A stretch of DNA of 64,000 bases from Mycteria americana (lineage: Eukaryota; Chordata; Aves; Ciconiiformes; Ciconiidae), in assembly GCF_035582795.1 (NCBI RefSeq), contig NC_134368.1, positions 28,952,501-29,016,500 of the forward strand. Direction: 5' to 3'. The notes under the pieces are model-generated. The model was not told the DNA's origin and made no database searches. It saw nothing but the letters and a program-made list of their open reading frames with translations. Of the stretch, positions 38,820-52,100 are shown piece after piece (position 1 is the first letter of the stretch; each line of letters begins with the position of its first letter). A program made the position numbers and the translations under genes.

Positions 38820-39620
38820 CAGTAAAACCGTGACAAGTCAAACTCACCTTTGCAGGGGAAAGGCTATTCCACAGGTACCGACAAGGCTAACACTCGCGTT
38901 TCCTCGAGGAGGAGGACAGAAAAACAGGCCGCCAGAAGGAGATCCCGCGGCTTTAGGGCAGCCTGATAAAGCTTTAACGAAGCTACCCAGAGAACATGGT
39001 GATGCTCTCCAAGAGCAAGAGGAGCGACGCGAACCCGCACCAGAACGACCGCGGACTTTCGGCTGGGGGTGTTTTTTGGGGAGATTCGTGAGTCTACACT
39101 GTTAGAGGAAGACACATACTGCCGGACCGCCCCTACCCCGCCAGCAGAGACACCCCCCCCCCCCCCCCCCCCAGGCGGCCCCGGGCCCCGCGGCCTCCCC
39201 CCACCCACGGCCCGGGGGCCTGCGGGCACGGCTGCACCCCGCACGGCCGGCAGCGGGGCCCAGCCTCAGCCCACCAACGAACACGACGCTCCCCTGCCCC
39301 GCTCACCCCCAGGAGAGCCCACAGCGGTCACAAGCAGAAGCAGGGCGGCGCAGAGCAGCACCGGGAGGGAGGACGGGCACAGGGACCTCCGCCCGCCGGA
39401 GCGGCCCGCAGCACCGGCCCCGCCACCTCCGGCACAACCCGGCGCGCAACCCGGAAACACCTGGCGAGGACCGGAAATAGCTTCGCGGGTGGGCGGTGCC
39501 GCGCATGCGCGGGGGCAGCGGCCTCTGCACGGCGGGTTTTTGGGGCCAGCAGGACCGTGCCCTGGGAGGGTGGTGGGGGCTGTCTCTCTTCTCTTGTGGG
39601 GGTAGGGCATGAGCGAGGGA
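38820..39620 (-). promoter_or_regulatory. GNPDA2: CpG island and promoter of GNPDA2
   Basis: GC-rich, CpG-dense region at the 5' end of GNPDA2. GCGCATGCGC at 39501-39510 is a perfect palindromic NRF-1 site. Two ETS-type CCGGAA cores lie at 39451-39456 and 39471-39476. No TATA box is seen. The cluster suggests transcription starts in the minus direction at about 39430-39500, with a noncoding first exon. A 20-base C run sits at 39153-39172. Proline-, glycine- and arginine-rich frames here are products of base composition. Confidence 0.75.
39153..39172 (+). repeat. 20-base poly(C) run in the GNPDA2 CpG island
   Basis: Twenty consecutive C (G on the transcribed-sense strand). Depending on which first-exon donor is used, it is in the 5' UTR or intron 1. 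Confidence 0.95.
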
Positions 39621-39699
39621 TGGTGTCTGCCCTCAGAGGAGCGTCTAGGAAGGTGCCTGTGGGTTGGGGTGGATAGAGGCTGCTGCAAAAGTTCTGCCC

Positions 39700-42600
39700 T
39701 GCTTCATAGGCTGAGCTAGAGTAGGGCTTTTGTGCGAGGCCTTGTAGAGCTGCTGTTTTGGGGCAAGCAAGTGGCATGCTAAGGTCTAAATGAGAAAAGC
39801 TCCCTTTAACATCAGTGTTTGCTTGAAGCAGCTACAAAAAAGGCTGTTTGTACTTATTGCAAAAACAGTAGGTAGGGCATCAAGTTATTTATCTTTTTGC
39901 TTTAAAAACAGTCAAGTAATTTTACAGATGTAGCTAGGCTATAATCTAAATGGCTGTGGTGTGATAGATCTTACTGGTTGGGAAAGGGTTCATCTTTTAA
40001 GGGATACTTCATCAGAATACAGGAGGGAAATTGGGGGGGGAGGGGGGGGAGAAAAAAGTAAAAGCAAAGGCTACATGATTCTGAGTATATATGTATGCAA
40101 AAGCTGTAGGCTTCACTGAGATCATACCATATTAGAAAACCAGGATAAACTGGTTTGCTGGGCAGCAGTATAACTGACTGAGGAGAAACATAGTGATTGA
40201 AGGCTAAAGGGAGGTAAGGTAATAAAAAGAGGGACAGGAATAAAAAAAAAATCAGGAGTCACACTCACAAGAACACAATAATATGTTTTCTGGTAACCTG
40301 ACTCGGAACTACTGCAAGGTAGCTTAGAAAGATTGAGTAATGCTTTGCCAAGGGCATGAAAGGTGCGTTTGCAAACTCGGGAAGAAAAATAAGTCTTACT
40401 GGAGTCTCTGGGGTGTAGCAGACAACCAATAAAAATATCCTTTGTTTAAAAATCTGCCTTTTTTTTAATTTAACTTTCAAATATCAGCAACTTAATATAG
40501 CTCATGCCTGTTCTTCCTATAAAGTCTTCATCTCAGAAATTTTACCAGGTCCTAAAGAATACTGTTTTTTCTTGCACTGTTTCTTGAGTCATGCTCTGAA
40601 CCTCTGATGTTCTCATTGTTACAGCGTATGCTGCAGTGGAGGTTGTGATTTTCAGATCCTATCTAGCAACCTAAGTTTTGCCTCTAGATTTCCATTCTGT
40701 TTTTTCCTCCCTACGTGGACCATGTGTAACACTTCAGTGGTGAACTACTGCATATAGCAGACTAGTTAACCCATTTTTTTGGTATTATTACACACCTAGG
40801 TACCTATAGGCCTGAAATCACATCCCCAGAACTGTAGGGGAGATCCTCTTCTTGCCCTGGTGAGCCCTGTTCTCTGAAATGTAAGCTCAATGTCAGATTA
40901 CTTTATTATTTTTTCATGGTCAAGTATCCATCAGTGCTTTTCTCTTCCTCGGCTCCCTGCTATCCTTCTAGGGCTGTCTATTCCCTTTCACAGAATCATG
41001 TAGGTTGGAAAAGACCTTTAAGATCTTTCTCTGCATCCTTGGTGTTGCCAGCTCGTGCCCCTGCAGGCAGGAACAATGGGCTTCTCTACTTCCCTAAAAC
41101 CTTTACTAGCTACTCTGATCTCAAGGTGGTAACTTGTTTCTGAGGATTTTTACTCTAGCGTACACTTGCTACCTGCTGCCTTAACAAGGTATGAGTGGAG
41201 CGTGCCTGAACGGATGGTACAGCAAGAACAGACGCTTGCATTATCCCCGTTTCCCTTGGCAGAACAGCGTCAATTCAACTGTGTCTCAGGCTCCCCATCT
41301 CTGTGATCCCCTTCCTAGCTCTACCCTGTAGGTATGACCCTACCATATATTCCTTATCCTGCCATAGTCCATTGGCTTTGTTCATCACTCTGCACGTGAT
41401 GTTGTTATAGGAAACAGATCTTTCACACAGGTTCTGTGTGTTTCCACAACTTGAAAATTCACTGTGTTCATCACTAATGAAAAACTCTTTAAAATTCAGT
41501 TAATAGGTTCCCCCATGTTGCATATTCTCCAGGTCAGAGAATATGTGATGTACTATTCAGTTCAGTGGAACTTCTTGCACTTTTTCCTGCTGCCCCTAAA
41601 TTCTGAGCAACCTTCTCTTTCTGTTGCCTTTTAGCAAACTTGGCAACATTATCTAAACTATTTCTATTAGGCATACTCTCAAATTCCCTGTCTTTTGTGA
41701 GCATATTCAATTCTGCCTCTCCTTGTTAGTATGCTAATGCATAGGGTATGATTTTTCCCAAGTCATTCTTCAGGTTTTCTGTTCTAATTAGTAGTAGATG
41801 CAAAATGCTCTGTATGCACTGAATGTTGTTGCTAGCAATTAGGCAAAGTCTTAATTCCTTATTAGGTTTCATTGAGTAGCATGACTAGAAGTTTCTTAAA
41901 ATCTCGCATAGTATTTAAAATCCCAGTGTTTTTCTGTTGCTTTTTGAAACAATATTTCTGTGATACATTTTTTCGATTTTTTCTTAATGGCCCCTTCTGT
42001 TAGGTATTAAATCATTTACTAGTCATGGTGATCTGATTTTTATATATCTGCTAGGTGACTTTTGTGTTGCTTTTTTTAAACCTGCAAAGCTTTAGGTGTC
42101 TAATCTCTGGTTTTAAGTGACTAGGAATTTAAACTGGATGTACTTCAGTAGTAACCAAGCTGCATAGAGTTTTACCTGAGGAGGGCCACCTGAACTTAGA
42201 AGGCTGAATCCCATCTTTTAACAAAGTAGTTATCCCTTCAGATTCCCTCATTTTTAGTTTGAAGAACAAAGGATCCTGCTCAAAGTTGGGACCTATGAAG
42301 AAAAATTACTCAAATGGATGTTGACATGCAGGAAAGACTCTGAGAAGCCCAAAAGGTTGCAGTGAAGATATTTGCCAAGTAAGGCATTAAATGTAGAGGT
42401 TGAAAAACAGGTGATCGATGAAAAGGCTTTAAAAAAAAAAAAAACCCAAACAAACCAACCAAAAAACTACCTCTTTTCCCTTTGCTGAATTAAACACTGC
42501 TGTGTACCAGATGTGCAAATCAAGAATAAGGATACAAAATAACGTAGCAAATGAAACCTTTTAGAGGGTGATGACTGTATGGGGAGAAGGAGGAAAACTG

Positions 42601-45284
42601 CAGTGGAGAGAAGTTTGTTTTTTTTTTAATTTTCAGAGCTCTGAAAGAATGTGAAGAGAGTGGTAGTTACCCCAGTACTCCATTTAATGCCACAGGGTCA
42701 ATAGTCTTCTGCTTTCCTGTGGCTAAAGCTGCATTTCTGGTAACTTCATTTGTCTTCTGGACATAAGCCTGAGGGAACTGAATCCACTTGGCAGCTTTGC
42801 CTACTGCTCGCAAAGACTGAAGATAGTTTCACATGCTCATGCACTTCAAAGCTTCCTTGGTTAGATCTCGCCACCTTTCTACAAGCTGGGAAGTACATGG
42901 CATGTGATGTCTTTTGGGTTTGTGTTTTATGCAACAATCCTGTTGGAACTATTTTCCAGTAGAATAGGAAACATAAGATTCTGTGATGCCAGGAATAGCA
43001 TCTAGCTAGTATTTAGCACCATCTTAATTTTCATAGGCAAGGCTTTGAGTCAGTTTATGAAACTATACGCAGAAACAGATAAGCACCCTATGCTTTTGTT
43101 TTCCATTTCTGTTCTTACTTGCCACATGTTGGTGCTTCCTACATGGATTCTGGTAGAATCTGTACCAAAACAGTTAGCCAGTACCAGCTGGTTCTGAATG
43201 CAAGAGTCAATCACTACAGAGTAAGCATTAAAGGTGACGAGGGGAGAGGCACATGACGAGTATCGTATCATCACCCTATTACCTTATTGCTGGTGAACTC
43301 TTCAGTTCTTCAAAGTAGGGGTTTAGTGCTGCAATTTTCAGTACTTCATTTTGCCATGTAGAGGGAGCTGATGCTGATCATTTTGCCACGTGTGTCTGGA
43401 GTGCCAGGATATTTCTCCACAAGCATTTCTTTAAAGCATCTCTGCCTGAACCAGCAGGCAGAGCTGCCTGCTACATTCCCTCCAGATCAGATCTTTCCCT
43501 CGTTACTGATGCGAGTGTCAGCTGCCTCGTAGGTATGAGTGCGTAAATCGATGGTTGGCTGTGTCCCTGCAGTGTGGAACATTCTTGATGTATGCAGAGT
43601 TGTTGTTGAGAGAAATTTCTGACAGTGCTGTTTCAGATCAGCTGCTGTTTAAGCCTGTTCCTTTCAGAGTGCACAGTTTAGATGTTCACCATTTCTGTCC
43701 TTTCTCATCTCTCTTCCCTCCTCCTAATCCGCTCCTCCCCTGGACTCACTCTCATTCAGAGTGAGCCTTTCCAGCCCTTCCAGGAATACAACTGGGCTGA
43801 AATGTGTACAACAGGTAGTCCACTTGACTCGTCTGGTGTCTTTTGTGAACTGAAGCTGTTTCTACTGGTAGAAATAAGGGGTACCAAGCACAGGGTCCTT
43901 TGCAGGCTTAAGACAAAAGCTGTGCCCCTAGTTCAAGTGCTGTGTAATCAGGGACCGCTTTTTTTCTCTACAGAGAATGTGCTTCACGGAGGTTTTATAA
44001 GTGAAGAAGACTGATTGTTTTTGAGGTCTTTTTGCACAGTGTGCTGTGATAGCTGTTAAGGAGCAAGAGTGAATGACAAGGGATTTGCGTATGGGTATCT
44101 GCTCAGCGTGCTGACTCTTGTCTGCCCAGTTAGGCAGCCTGATTAAAGCGTGGGTGGGCTGATTCGCACCATCTGTAAGGCCATCGCCAGAACACGATCT
44201 GCTGAGTGATGAGGGGAATAAGACATCTGTCCTGGGTGGTTGAATTCTGGCTAATCTTAAGCATCTCCTTCAGAAAAATGTGAATAGCCTGAATATGGAG
44301 GTTTATACAGGGTTAATATATGAATATGGAGTCAGATGAATTACAGCCCAGGTGGCAGTGTTTCAAAATTTAGCTAGCATCGGTCATTTCAGATTCTTAC
44401 ATGAATAGACTTTCCGTTTTAACTGCACACATGATGGGAAAATCAATATTCTGATTATCTTTTCTCAGGAAGTCACAATGCAGGCACACGGTATATCTGT
44501 AGTCCTGTGTCACAGTATACTGTCAGGCAAATAGCTGCTTGCACTTCTCTGCCTTCTCTGCCATCATGTTTTGAGAGGACAGGGAGGCCACAGTAAAGTG
44601 CAGAGGAAAGGGAGGGACTGACCCTGATGTTGACTGCTCCGTCTCGAATGGCATATTGCCATGTGCTGCACAAGGTCAGTGAGAAAACAGCAGAGGTAGT
44701 AGGTGTTTCTGTAGAGATATTCATGAGATTGGGCAGAAAAATATGCAGGCTATGTTTAATACTCCACCCTATTCCAGCTACACAGATGGGAAATAGGTTC
44801 CCTGGTTTTGCTGGCAGGAAACTTTTTACTAACTTATACACAGGCCATCCTGTGCCAGTCAGCTCCGTGCTTGGGCATGTTTCTGGGTACATGTAATTTA
44901 TGAGTGTTGTGAAGCTCTGTGAGTCCCTAGTGCTCATGGAAGTGTTCTCCTTTGAGAGTGTTTGTGCAAAACTAAACCAGAATTTAAAGTTTCACGCTAG
45001 GCTTTTGAAGATGATGGGAGATAACCAGAAAAATCACGCTCAGTGGTTTTTATTAGTACTTGTAAGGAGAGTGATGTTGCATCCCATTCAATATTGCTCC
45101 TTTTTGAAATCGACTTTGCCTTTCTTTAGAAAAGCTTGGAAAGAGCAGAGTTGTAAAACAGCTTCAAGAACTGTAGTTTGGACGTATTATCTCGTTCTGT
45201 ATTGGATAAACCTTTCAAATATCATACTTGGGGGTTTTTTTTGTTTTGATAAGACTTTCTTTTCTTAAAATGTCCTTATTGCAG
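39700..45284. other. Gene desert, first part
   Basis: No coding exon, RNA gene or large repeat recognised. It holds interrupted G runs at about 40032-40050 (GGGGGGGGAGGGGGGGGGA type), an A-rich run with CCCAAAC pieces at 42430-42465, and a CR1 scrap described separately. Reading frames of 60-154 codons occur, as expected by chance, and none resembles a known protein. Confidence 0.55.
40990..41026 (-). mobile_element. Short CR1 3'-end fragment
   Basis: The plus strand reads CACAGAATCATGTAGGTTGG and continues with a run like AAAAGACCT and TTAAGATC. This is the reverse complement of the conserved 3' end of avian CR1. Only about 40 bases are recognisable. Confidence 0.6.
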
Positions 45285-45560
45285 CAGGCTGCCTCCCCAT
45301 GGCAGGAGCTGCCCGGGTCCCCGGCCGTGGGGCTGCAGGGGGCTGTGGGGGCCGTTGGGCCAGCAGCCACGGGGCTCTGCCGTTGGGCCACTGCCTCTCC
45401 TCAGGGGCCCTGTCTGCTTCTGCTGCGGTTTTGTGGCCGTCTTAACCTCCAGATTCAGCCTGGCAAATCACTAGCTCGTTAAACGCTCAACGTTAAATAC
45501 CTTGCGTTCTTGAAAGTCCAACTTACTGCCTTGTTTCTTTGCTTTGACGGCGCAAAATGA
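45285..45560. other. GC- and CpG-rich islet without a recognised gene
   Basis: About 275 bases are clearly richer in GC and CpG than the surrounding desert. Frames through it give low-complexity Gly/Ala/Pro/Leu protein with no family resemblance. It could be an unmethylated regulatory element, a noncoding transcript promoter, or old repeat remains. Confidence 0.4.
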
Positions 45561-48500
45561 TAATAGTCAACTTTATGCTCCTTTAAAAAAAATTGTATTT
45601 ATAAAAAAATATAGACTCCAGGAAAATGGAATTAAGAGATGATTTTTTCTAGGTAATTTCTTCCAATATAGAGAACCTTATTTGTGGAAACTCTGATGGT
45701 ATCCTTTGCTGTGTTTGCCATTCGGTAAGGCTAGACTGAGGTGTGGCTTGAGCAGAAGATCAGAAGTATATTTGCACTTAGTTTGCAGAATGTGCAGCAA
45801 ACTACTGATGGATGTTTTTCTGGATTGACTTGGTATTTATTGTGCTACCATTTTAACCAGAGGCTTTCTGAATCCACTTAGCACTTAGCTGTAGCAACCC
45901 ACTGTCCAGTAGAGCTTAGAAAATGGTTATCCTGCAGTTCAATTGCTGAAGGTCCTACCTAGGTCATTATTTCCTAGGGAAGATAATTGTTCTTGCTTCA
46001 CCTGGGGATGTTACAAACGAACTGAGAGAAGGCATAAGCAAATTCTTCTCCCAGGATAATTCTTTTTTAATGCCTACAAACAGGAGCGGCTGCTTGTCCC
46101 CAGAGGGTAGGCTGTTCTCTGCTGACTGTACCATTTGTGGTTGTGTACCTACCTGCTTCGTGCAGTTCCAGAGACAAAACAGTGGATCTCCAGGTGAGCC
46201 CTGATTACAAACCCTTTTTATCCCATTAATGCATAGCTGACTTTTTTTTTTGAGGTATTTTTGTTCTTGTATAAGGACCCAGGGATCTCCTATGGGAATG
46301 CAGGTGTATGGCTGGGGTGGTTCCCACCCATCCTTTGCCGATCCTGGGACTAGTCAAAACATCCCTCAGGCTGTGGCACTGGAAAGTACTGATCATTCTC
46401 ATCAACTCTTTAGTTATAATTTTGAACTTTGAGAGATACAAATTGTTACAAAGTTAAATATTCCCTTTAGAAATTTATTTATATGTCATAAAGCTACCTT
46501 AGTCTATTTGGTTTGAGTGGTCATGTGATGAAACATGGGATGAGGGAGGATATTTGGACATGACAAAGCCTCCAGAAAGTATGTTTTATTTTACCAAACA
46601 GAAATAGCCCATTCTTTTATTTGACTCATCTGATTTCTATTGCCACCTCTCAGGCTAAGGTGGTGGTGATCAGCAGGCAGAGGAGTTGAAAGACCTGAGG
46701 CCAGAATTGTCCCTGACTCTCTAATACTGCATCCTTTATTTCTTTAACAAAGTCCTTGTAGAGCCAGGCTTTCCAAATACATGCTCTTTTTTGAAGATCT
46801 AAAAATACATAGAATGCAACCCATTTACTTCAAAACCTATAAAATCTATTCATATTCTACAGGTGGGGTAATACTGGCACAAAAGACAGAATATGAAAAA
46901 ATGTGCATGTCTTAACTGACCTCAAGGTTAGAGCGGTTTGGGAAGGGAAATAAATTTGTGGTTGACATTATCTTTGGCTTTAAATGTTTTTAGCAGGCAC
47001 TCAGGGAAGCTTGAAGCTATGCCGGGATCTGGCTTAGGTAGGCAGAGCAGGCAGAAAGGATCTGCTACTCCAGCATCTCCTGCATCTTCTAGGAGCACAG
47101 GGAGGCAAATTACATAGTCACAAAGTAGGAAAGGCAGGAAAGCATGGGCAAATGCCTAGGATGGCTACTGTTTGCTGAGCTCTTGGCACCTGGAGTTGCA
47201 CCCACAGACAATTCGACAAAAAGAGTAACCTCTCTCCCTGTGGACATGGAGGTGAAGGTGGCGTAGGCATGACCAAATGACTCGCCCAAGCAGGGAGTTA
47301 CAGTATGTCACTGTTCTTTGCTTAAGAGAGTTTGCATGCAAGACTTCATGTGAGTGTGCCTCTCCATGATCAGTGTGCCATCCTTATCTTTATGGATCCT
47401 TATCACACTCATTCTTATTCCACCTTCCTCTCATAGCCTTCCTCTGCTGAGGCTTACCATGCTTGATGTCCTCCTCTGATGTCCTCCTCTCCTAGTCTTG
47501 CTTTGAACTATGTAGATAACTGCCAAAGACAATTTTCAGCGAGTAATTTTTCTAGCTCCGTATAAAACTAGTCGCAAGCTTCTGGAGCTGTCACGCTGCT
47601 TGTTGGCATCAGGTTATTTTCATTCTTCACGCTGTTTATGACAGTGCCCCATTTCAGTTAATTTGTATGTTATCAGTGATGTGAATGTTTTGCTTGTTAG
47701 TGGAAGACTTGTGCTTTGTGCTGAACTCCTTTCAGAAGTTTCAGGTTGTTTGCTGCCTGTGTTTAGTGGGACAACAGCTAGTACGTGGGGAGGTGCTTTC
47801 TTCAGGCTGCTCCAGCACTCCCCTGGGATGTTTAGATAATGCAGAAAACAGGCTGCGTATTACCTCCTGTAGCGTTCTCTGAGGGGCAAGGGGTACTTTG
47901 AGAGAGTACAGGACATATTCTGGGAGTTGGGATGACCTGCAGTTTTGTAAAGTGTTTGAAGAATTTGTAGATCCCAGGCCTGACTTGTGCTGCATAAAAG
48001 TCACAACACTGCTGTGTTGATCCTGTTTTCATCTTTGGGTTTTTACCTTGGAAGGATCGGAGGCTGTGCTTGTGGCAGTAAGACTGTGAATGGAAAACAA
48101 GGTGGGGCAGGCTCAGGCCAGATCTTAACATGAGTTAGACCTGCCCATATGGATTATTTGGATTACTGCATTCAGTATTTTCAAAATGTTTTTCTCTTTT
48201 CACCTATGCAGAACCAGAGATATGAATTAAAAAGGGTGCACATTTGTGAGTGGTGACAGCACAAAACTTGCAGAACCATTTCTTGCCATTTGCTTTAAAA
48301 CTCAATAGAGTAAAAAAAAATCTGCCAGTACGATTAGTCTCTGAATTTAATTAGCCTTATTCCTAGAATGACTGACCTCCTCTAATAGGTATGAGCCTGT
48401 GTTTCTAATTGCTTGTTGTCACATCTCCACCTCTCTGCTTTACACACCTCTAGTAAGGTTATAATACCTTACCAGGAAATAAAAAAGGTTTAATGGTTTA

Positions 48501-49089
48501 ATACCATGATATGTGATTCCACGAGGCATATGAAAGTAGGGAGTACTCTGAATGTGAATGATGGTTGCAAAGTGTGATTTTTAGCTGTTGGTCTGATTTG
48601 TGGCCGGAGCTGTTGGAACTTACGCGTGGCACGTCAGGCTGCTTGCACTCTGAAATTCAGTCTCATGCCTGTATTGCTACAACTGACATCTGTTTCGGTA
48701 ACCCGCAGCCAATGTTCCCCATGAGTTCCTGTAATTGCTGTTGGCAACCGACACAGCCAGATTATGTCTAGGAGTAGATGCTCCTGCTGATTTCAATTTA
48801 GGCGAGGCATGAATCCACAAACAAGAATCCACAAATGGTTGGAAGGAGTCAGCTCTTAACTGATTCACTGATGTATAGCAAGGGTGTACTGAGAACAGAT
48901 CACATGGACGTTTTTTGCATGCAGGTGACCGCTCTTGCTTAATGAAGGCCTTCTCTGTTCATTCTGGGGATATGCCAAATGCTCTTTGACTAAGGATAAG
49001 GGACAGTTGCCTCCATCCTTTCAGCTGTTTCCAATTCAGAAACAAATGACACCCACGCTGCTAATTCCTTTTCCCATCATAAAACCTTC
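45561..49089. other. Gene desert, second part
   Basis: No gene recognised. A 13-base tandem duplication (GATGTCCTCCTCT, two copies) lies at 47465-47490. Confidence 0.55.
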
Positions 49090-49150
49090 TGCTGGGCTAG
49101 ATGGACCTTTGGTTTGACCCAGTACAGCTGTTCTGGTATTCTTATAAAAA
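49090..49150 (+). mobile_element. Fragment resembling the 3' tail of an ancient CR1-like LINE
   Basis: The string CTGGGCTAGATGGACCTTTG followed by a TGACCCAGTA-type block and ending in TTCTGGTATTCTTAT matches the 3' tail I recall from old sauropsid CR1-like elements. Only about 60 bases are recognisable, so the family is uncertain. Confidence 0.5.
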
Positions 49151-52100
49151 AGAAGTTAAAATTTGCCAGCTTGCAAACTGATCTACAGATGGGGAGCATT
49201 CCTGACGCAGCAGAAGCTAGCTGAGAAGAACATGCTGCTGGTCAATGCTGTGGAAAAACAGCGTACGCTGGAAATATAAAGAAAAGGTGAGAGACCCTAA
49301 GAGAAAAGTGAAGATGGGCTTGGGGGAGATAACTGCTGGAGAGAGGAGGCAATACAGAAAAGAAGAATGGTTGTCCTGCCTCCAGAACAGAGAACCCATC
49401 GTGTATGGGTTGGGTGTCATCTCTGTGCACAATGGTCCAAAAAGAAGTTTGTGTCAGTGTTTAAGTTACATGGTGGCCTCTTACAGGTTTTCAGTCGTGC
49501 ACATGCATTTAATTTGCAAAGCCTTTTACCTGTACAAGTTTCATTGTCCTTCTTGTACTAACTCATGTCACCTAGTGAACTTCCCCAAGAGAGATTGCCT
49601 GACCTCCTCTTTTTCCAGTTCACCATTCTGTTTCCTCATCAAAGCCCAAATGTAGCGGTTTCCTTTTCTTCCCTAATTCCCAGTTCAAGTGCCTCCTAGC
49701 TCCACCTCTCCTCCAATACATAGAGCAGCTAGTCTGCATGACCATATTGGTTTGTGAGGCAACGGATGTACACAACAAGCTACGTATGTCCCTCACTCCA
49801 GTTGTAGGGACTCTTGCCCAACCCGTTACCTCTGAATCTGGTACCCCTCACTTGAGTCCCAGCTGCTGACACCCTGGTAAAGCAGTGTATTTAGGGCAAG
49901 CAGCAACTACACAGTTGCATATTTCACCACGTAGTCCCTGAGGTTGTTCTGAAAGGCACGGCACTTGCTTGCAGCGTACATCTTTCCTGCATGTCTCCCA
50001 GGTTGGGAGACCCCACACTTTTGGCTTGGAAGTTCCTCTGATGATCCTCCAGTGCAGAGGATCTGCGCTGCTTTTTAAGTCTGAAAAGCCATGGTTTTTA
50101 AGTCTGAAAGTTTAGTTTGGACAGTAATTGTAAAGTAAAATTCTGATTCACAGGAGGGCTTGTCAAATCATTTGTAATCCACATTTCCTAGCCTACATTT
50201 TGAATTTATCCATGTTATTCATATGGAGATAAGCAGAAAAACTGAGAAATTGTTGTTGCTGGTTTTTTGCTTTGTTTTTTTCCCCATGGGCCTAATTATT
50301 GTTATCTGGGAAAAATGTGCATTTTTCTTTGTAGTAAATAATTTATAGAAATTGCCTGTGCATCTCACTTTTCTGATTTCCTAATTCTGGCAGTTGGTGA
50401 CCTGAAAGATGTCCCAGGAAAGGCCATTTTGTCTCCTGTGGCCTCTTACATTTGTCGGCTGCTGTTTCCTGGCAGTTGCATGGAAGGAACTTTTTGATAA
50501 TTTCTCCTCAAAATCTGTCATTTTCTTTCTCTTCCACTTACACCTTTTCCCTCTTCCTTTCTGTCTAGCTCTTCAGCTAGTAAGGTGCTATATCGTGCAA
50601 TATATACCATACCAAAGATGTTTTATTAACCATCTGAGGGTGCATGGTATTTTTGACAACAACTGAGCCACTTCCATTGTAGCTTTAGGAGTTTGAAGGC
50701 TTCACAGAGCACAAGGCTTTGCGTACATGAGGAAAATGTTCTTTGGCATCAGATGTGCAACATACTACTCTGTCGAGAACTAGGATTAAAGGGTTTGCCC
50801 TGCCATCTGTCAGGCTGTCATTTTCAATAAATGCTATGTCACGGAGATGTTATTATGGCACAGACATTGGCTGAAAGTGGGATGCATACATCATCCTAGG
50901 AGGGTATTTCTGAAGTAAAAAAAAAAAAAAAAAAGGCGTGGTATTTTAAAAAAGAGAGGTTTGTTTTGTTTTGTTTTGTTTTTTCACAGCTGTGGGAGAG
51001 AAAAATGGCCAGAACCTGAGAACTTCTGTGGAAACCTGGACGATGAGCAACTGAAACTCTCTTCTTGACCCAGCTGTATATCATACACATGATCTGTGAC
51101 AGTCATTCGAGATTATCAGCATATTGACGCAAGCTTTGGCCTTTTGTCTGTGTTTACATGCGCTCCTAGCTGTGAAGGCCACAGTCCAGTGAAAACAGTC
51201 ACATAATTGCACACCACTGTTTCTGCTGCTTGCAGGTAGAAGGACAAAAGCATTCCAGATACTCTTTTGCTGGAGGGTTATTTCTTATAGGAACTTATTC
51301 AGACTCCTTGAAGCTACAGGCCAGTTTATACTGGTGTTTCTTGGCCATGTGTTGGAAGTGCAGCAGAAATTCCAAGAGAAGCTCTGACCTTTACCTGATA
51401 AAAGTGATACCTGGAAAATGGCAAAATCACTGCAAAGGAAATTACAGAGGCTGCTGTGGGCAGTTGCTCTAAAACTCATGTGAACATAAGTGGTCTGTGC
51501 AAGGCAGCTCAGGGTTTTCACCAAGATTTGACCTGATGTGCCCAAATCCCTCCATCTCCCAGTAATGCATGTGTTACCAGGATGATCCCTCATTTATATC
51601 CTAGGCTCCTTTCTACAGTGGAGTAAAATTATACCACCTTTATCACAGGTAATCACTTTGTGGTGAGTCTCAAAGGTGGTCAGCTGGGCTTTTCCTGTAT
51701 GTGTTAAAGCCAATCAAGAGTCCATCAGCAATACAGGTGCACAGACAGATGTGTGCCCAGCAAACTGGACACTTAGGAGATTTGACTTCTGAAGGCTGAC
51801 TTTCTGGCTTGCAAACAACTCCAGCCAGGAGATGAACACCAAGACATTAGAAAGCTGTGCTCTGCGGTTCTCAAGAACCGAGGCAAGAATGGCAGAGATT
51901 TTCTGGTTGTTCTTGTGACCGTAGGTGTCTCTGTTCTCCCTAAATGCTTTTTTCTATCTACAAATTTTTATGTGAACTTCTTGTGCAGACTCAGTGTATG
52001 AAAGCTATGCATCTCTCTTTGCGAGTGCTTTCTTAATCCGCTGTTTGCTGCTGCAAGTGCTGGCTTACATAACTTGCAGTATGATAAGGATCCCTTCAGA

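Noticed and set aside
38864-39777. Frames of 126-178 codons in the GNPDA2 CpG island
   Set aside because: Composition artefact. They show no domain and conflict with the spliced 5' UTR of GNPDA2.
44473-44937. 154-codon minus-strand frame
   Set aside because: No recognisable family, no splice-site or promoter context, and overlapping frames of similar length on the other strand.
49245-49655. 136-codon plus-strand frame starting with a basic stretch
   Set aside because: No family resemblance, and similarly long frames overlap it on both strands.
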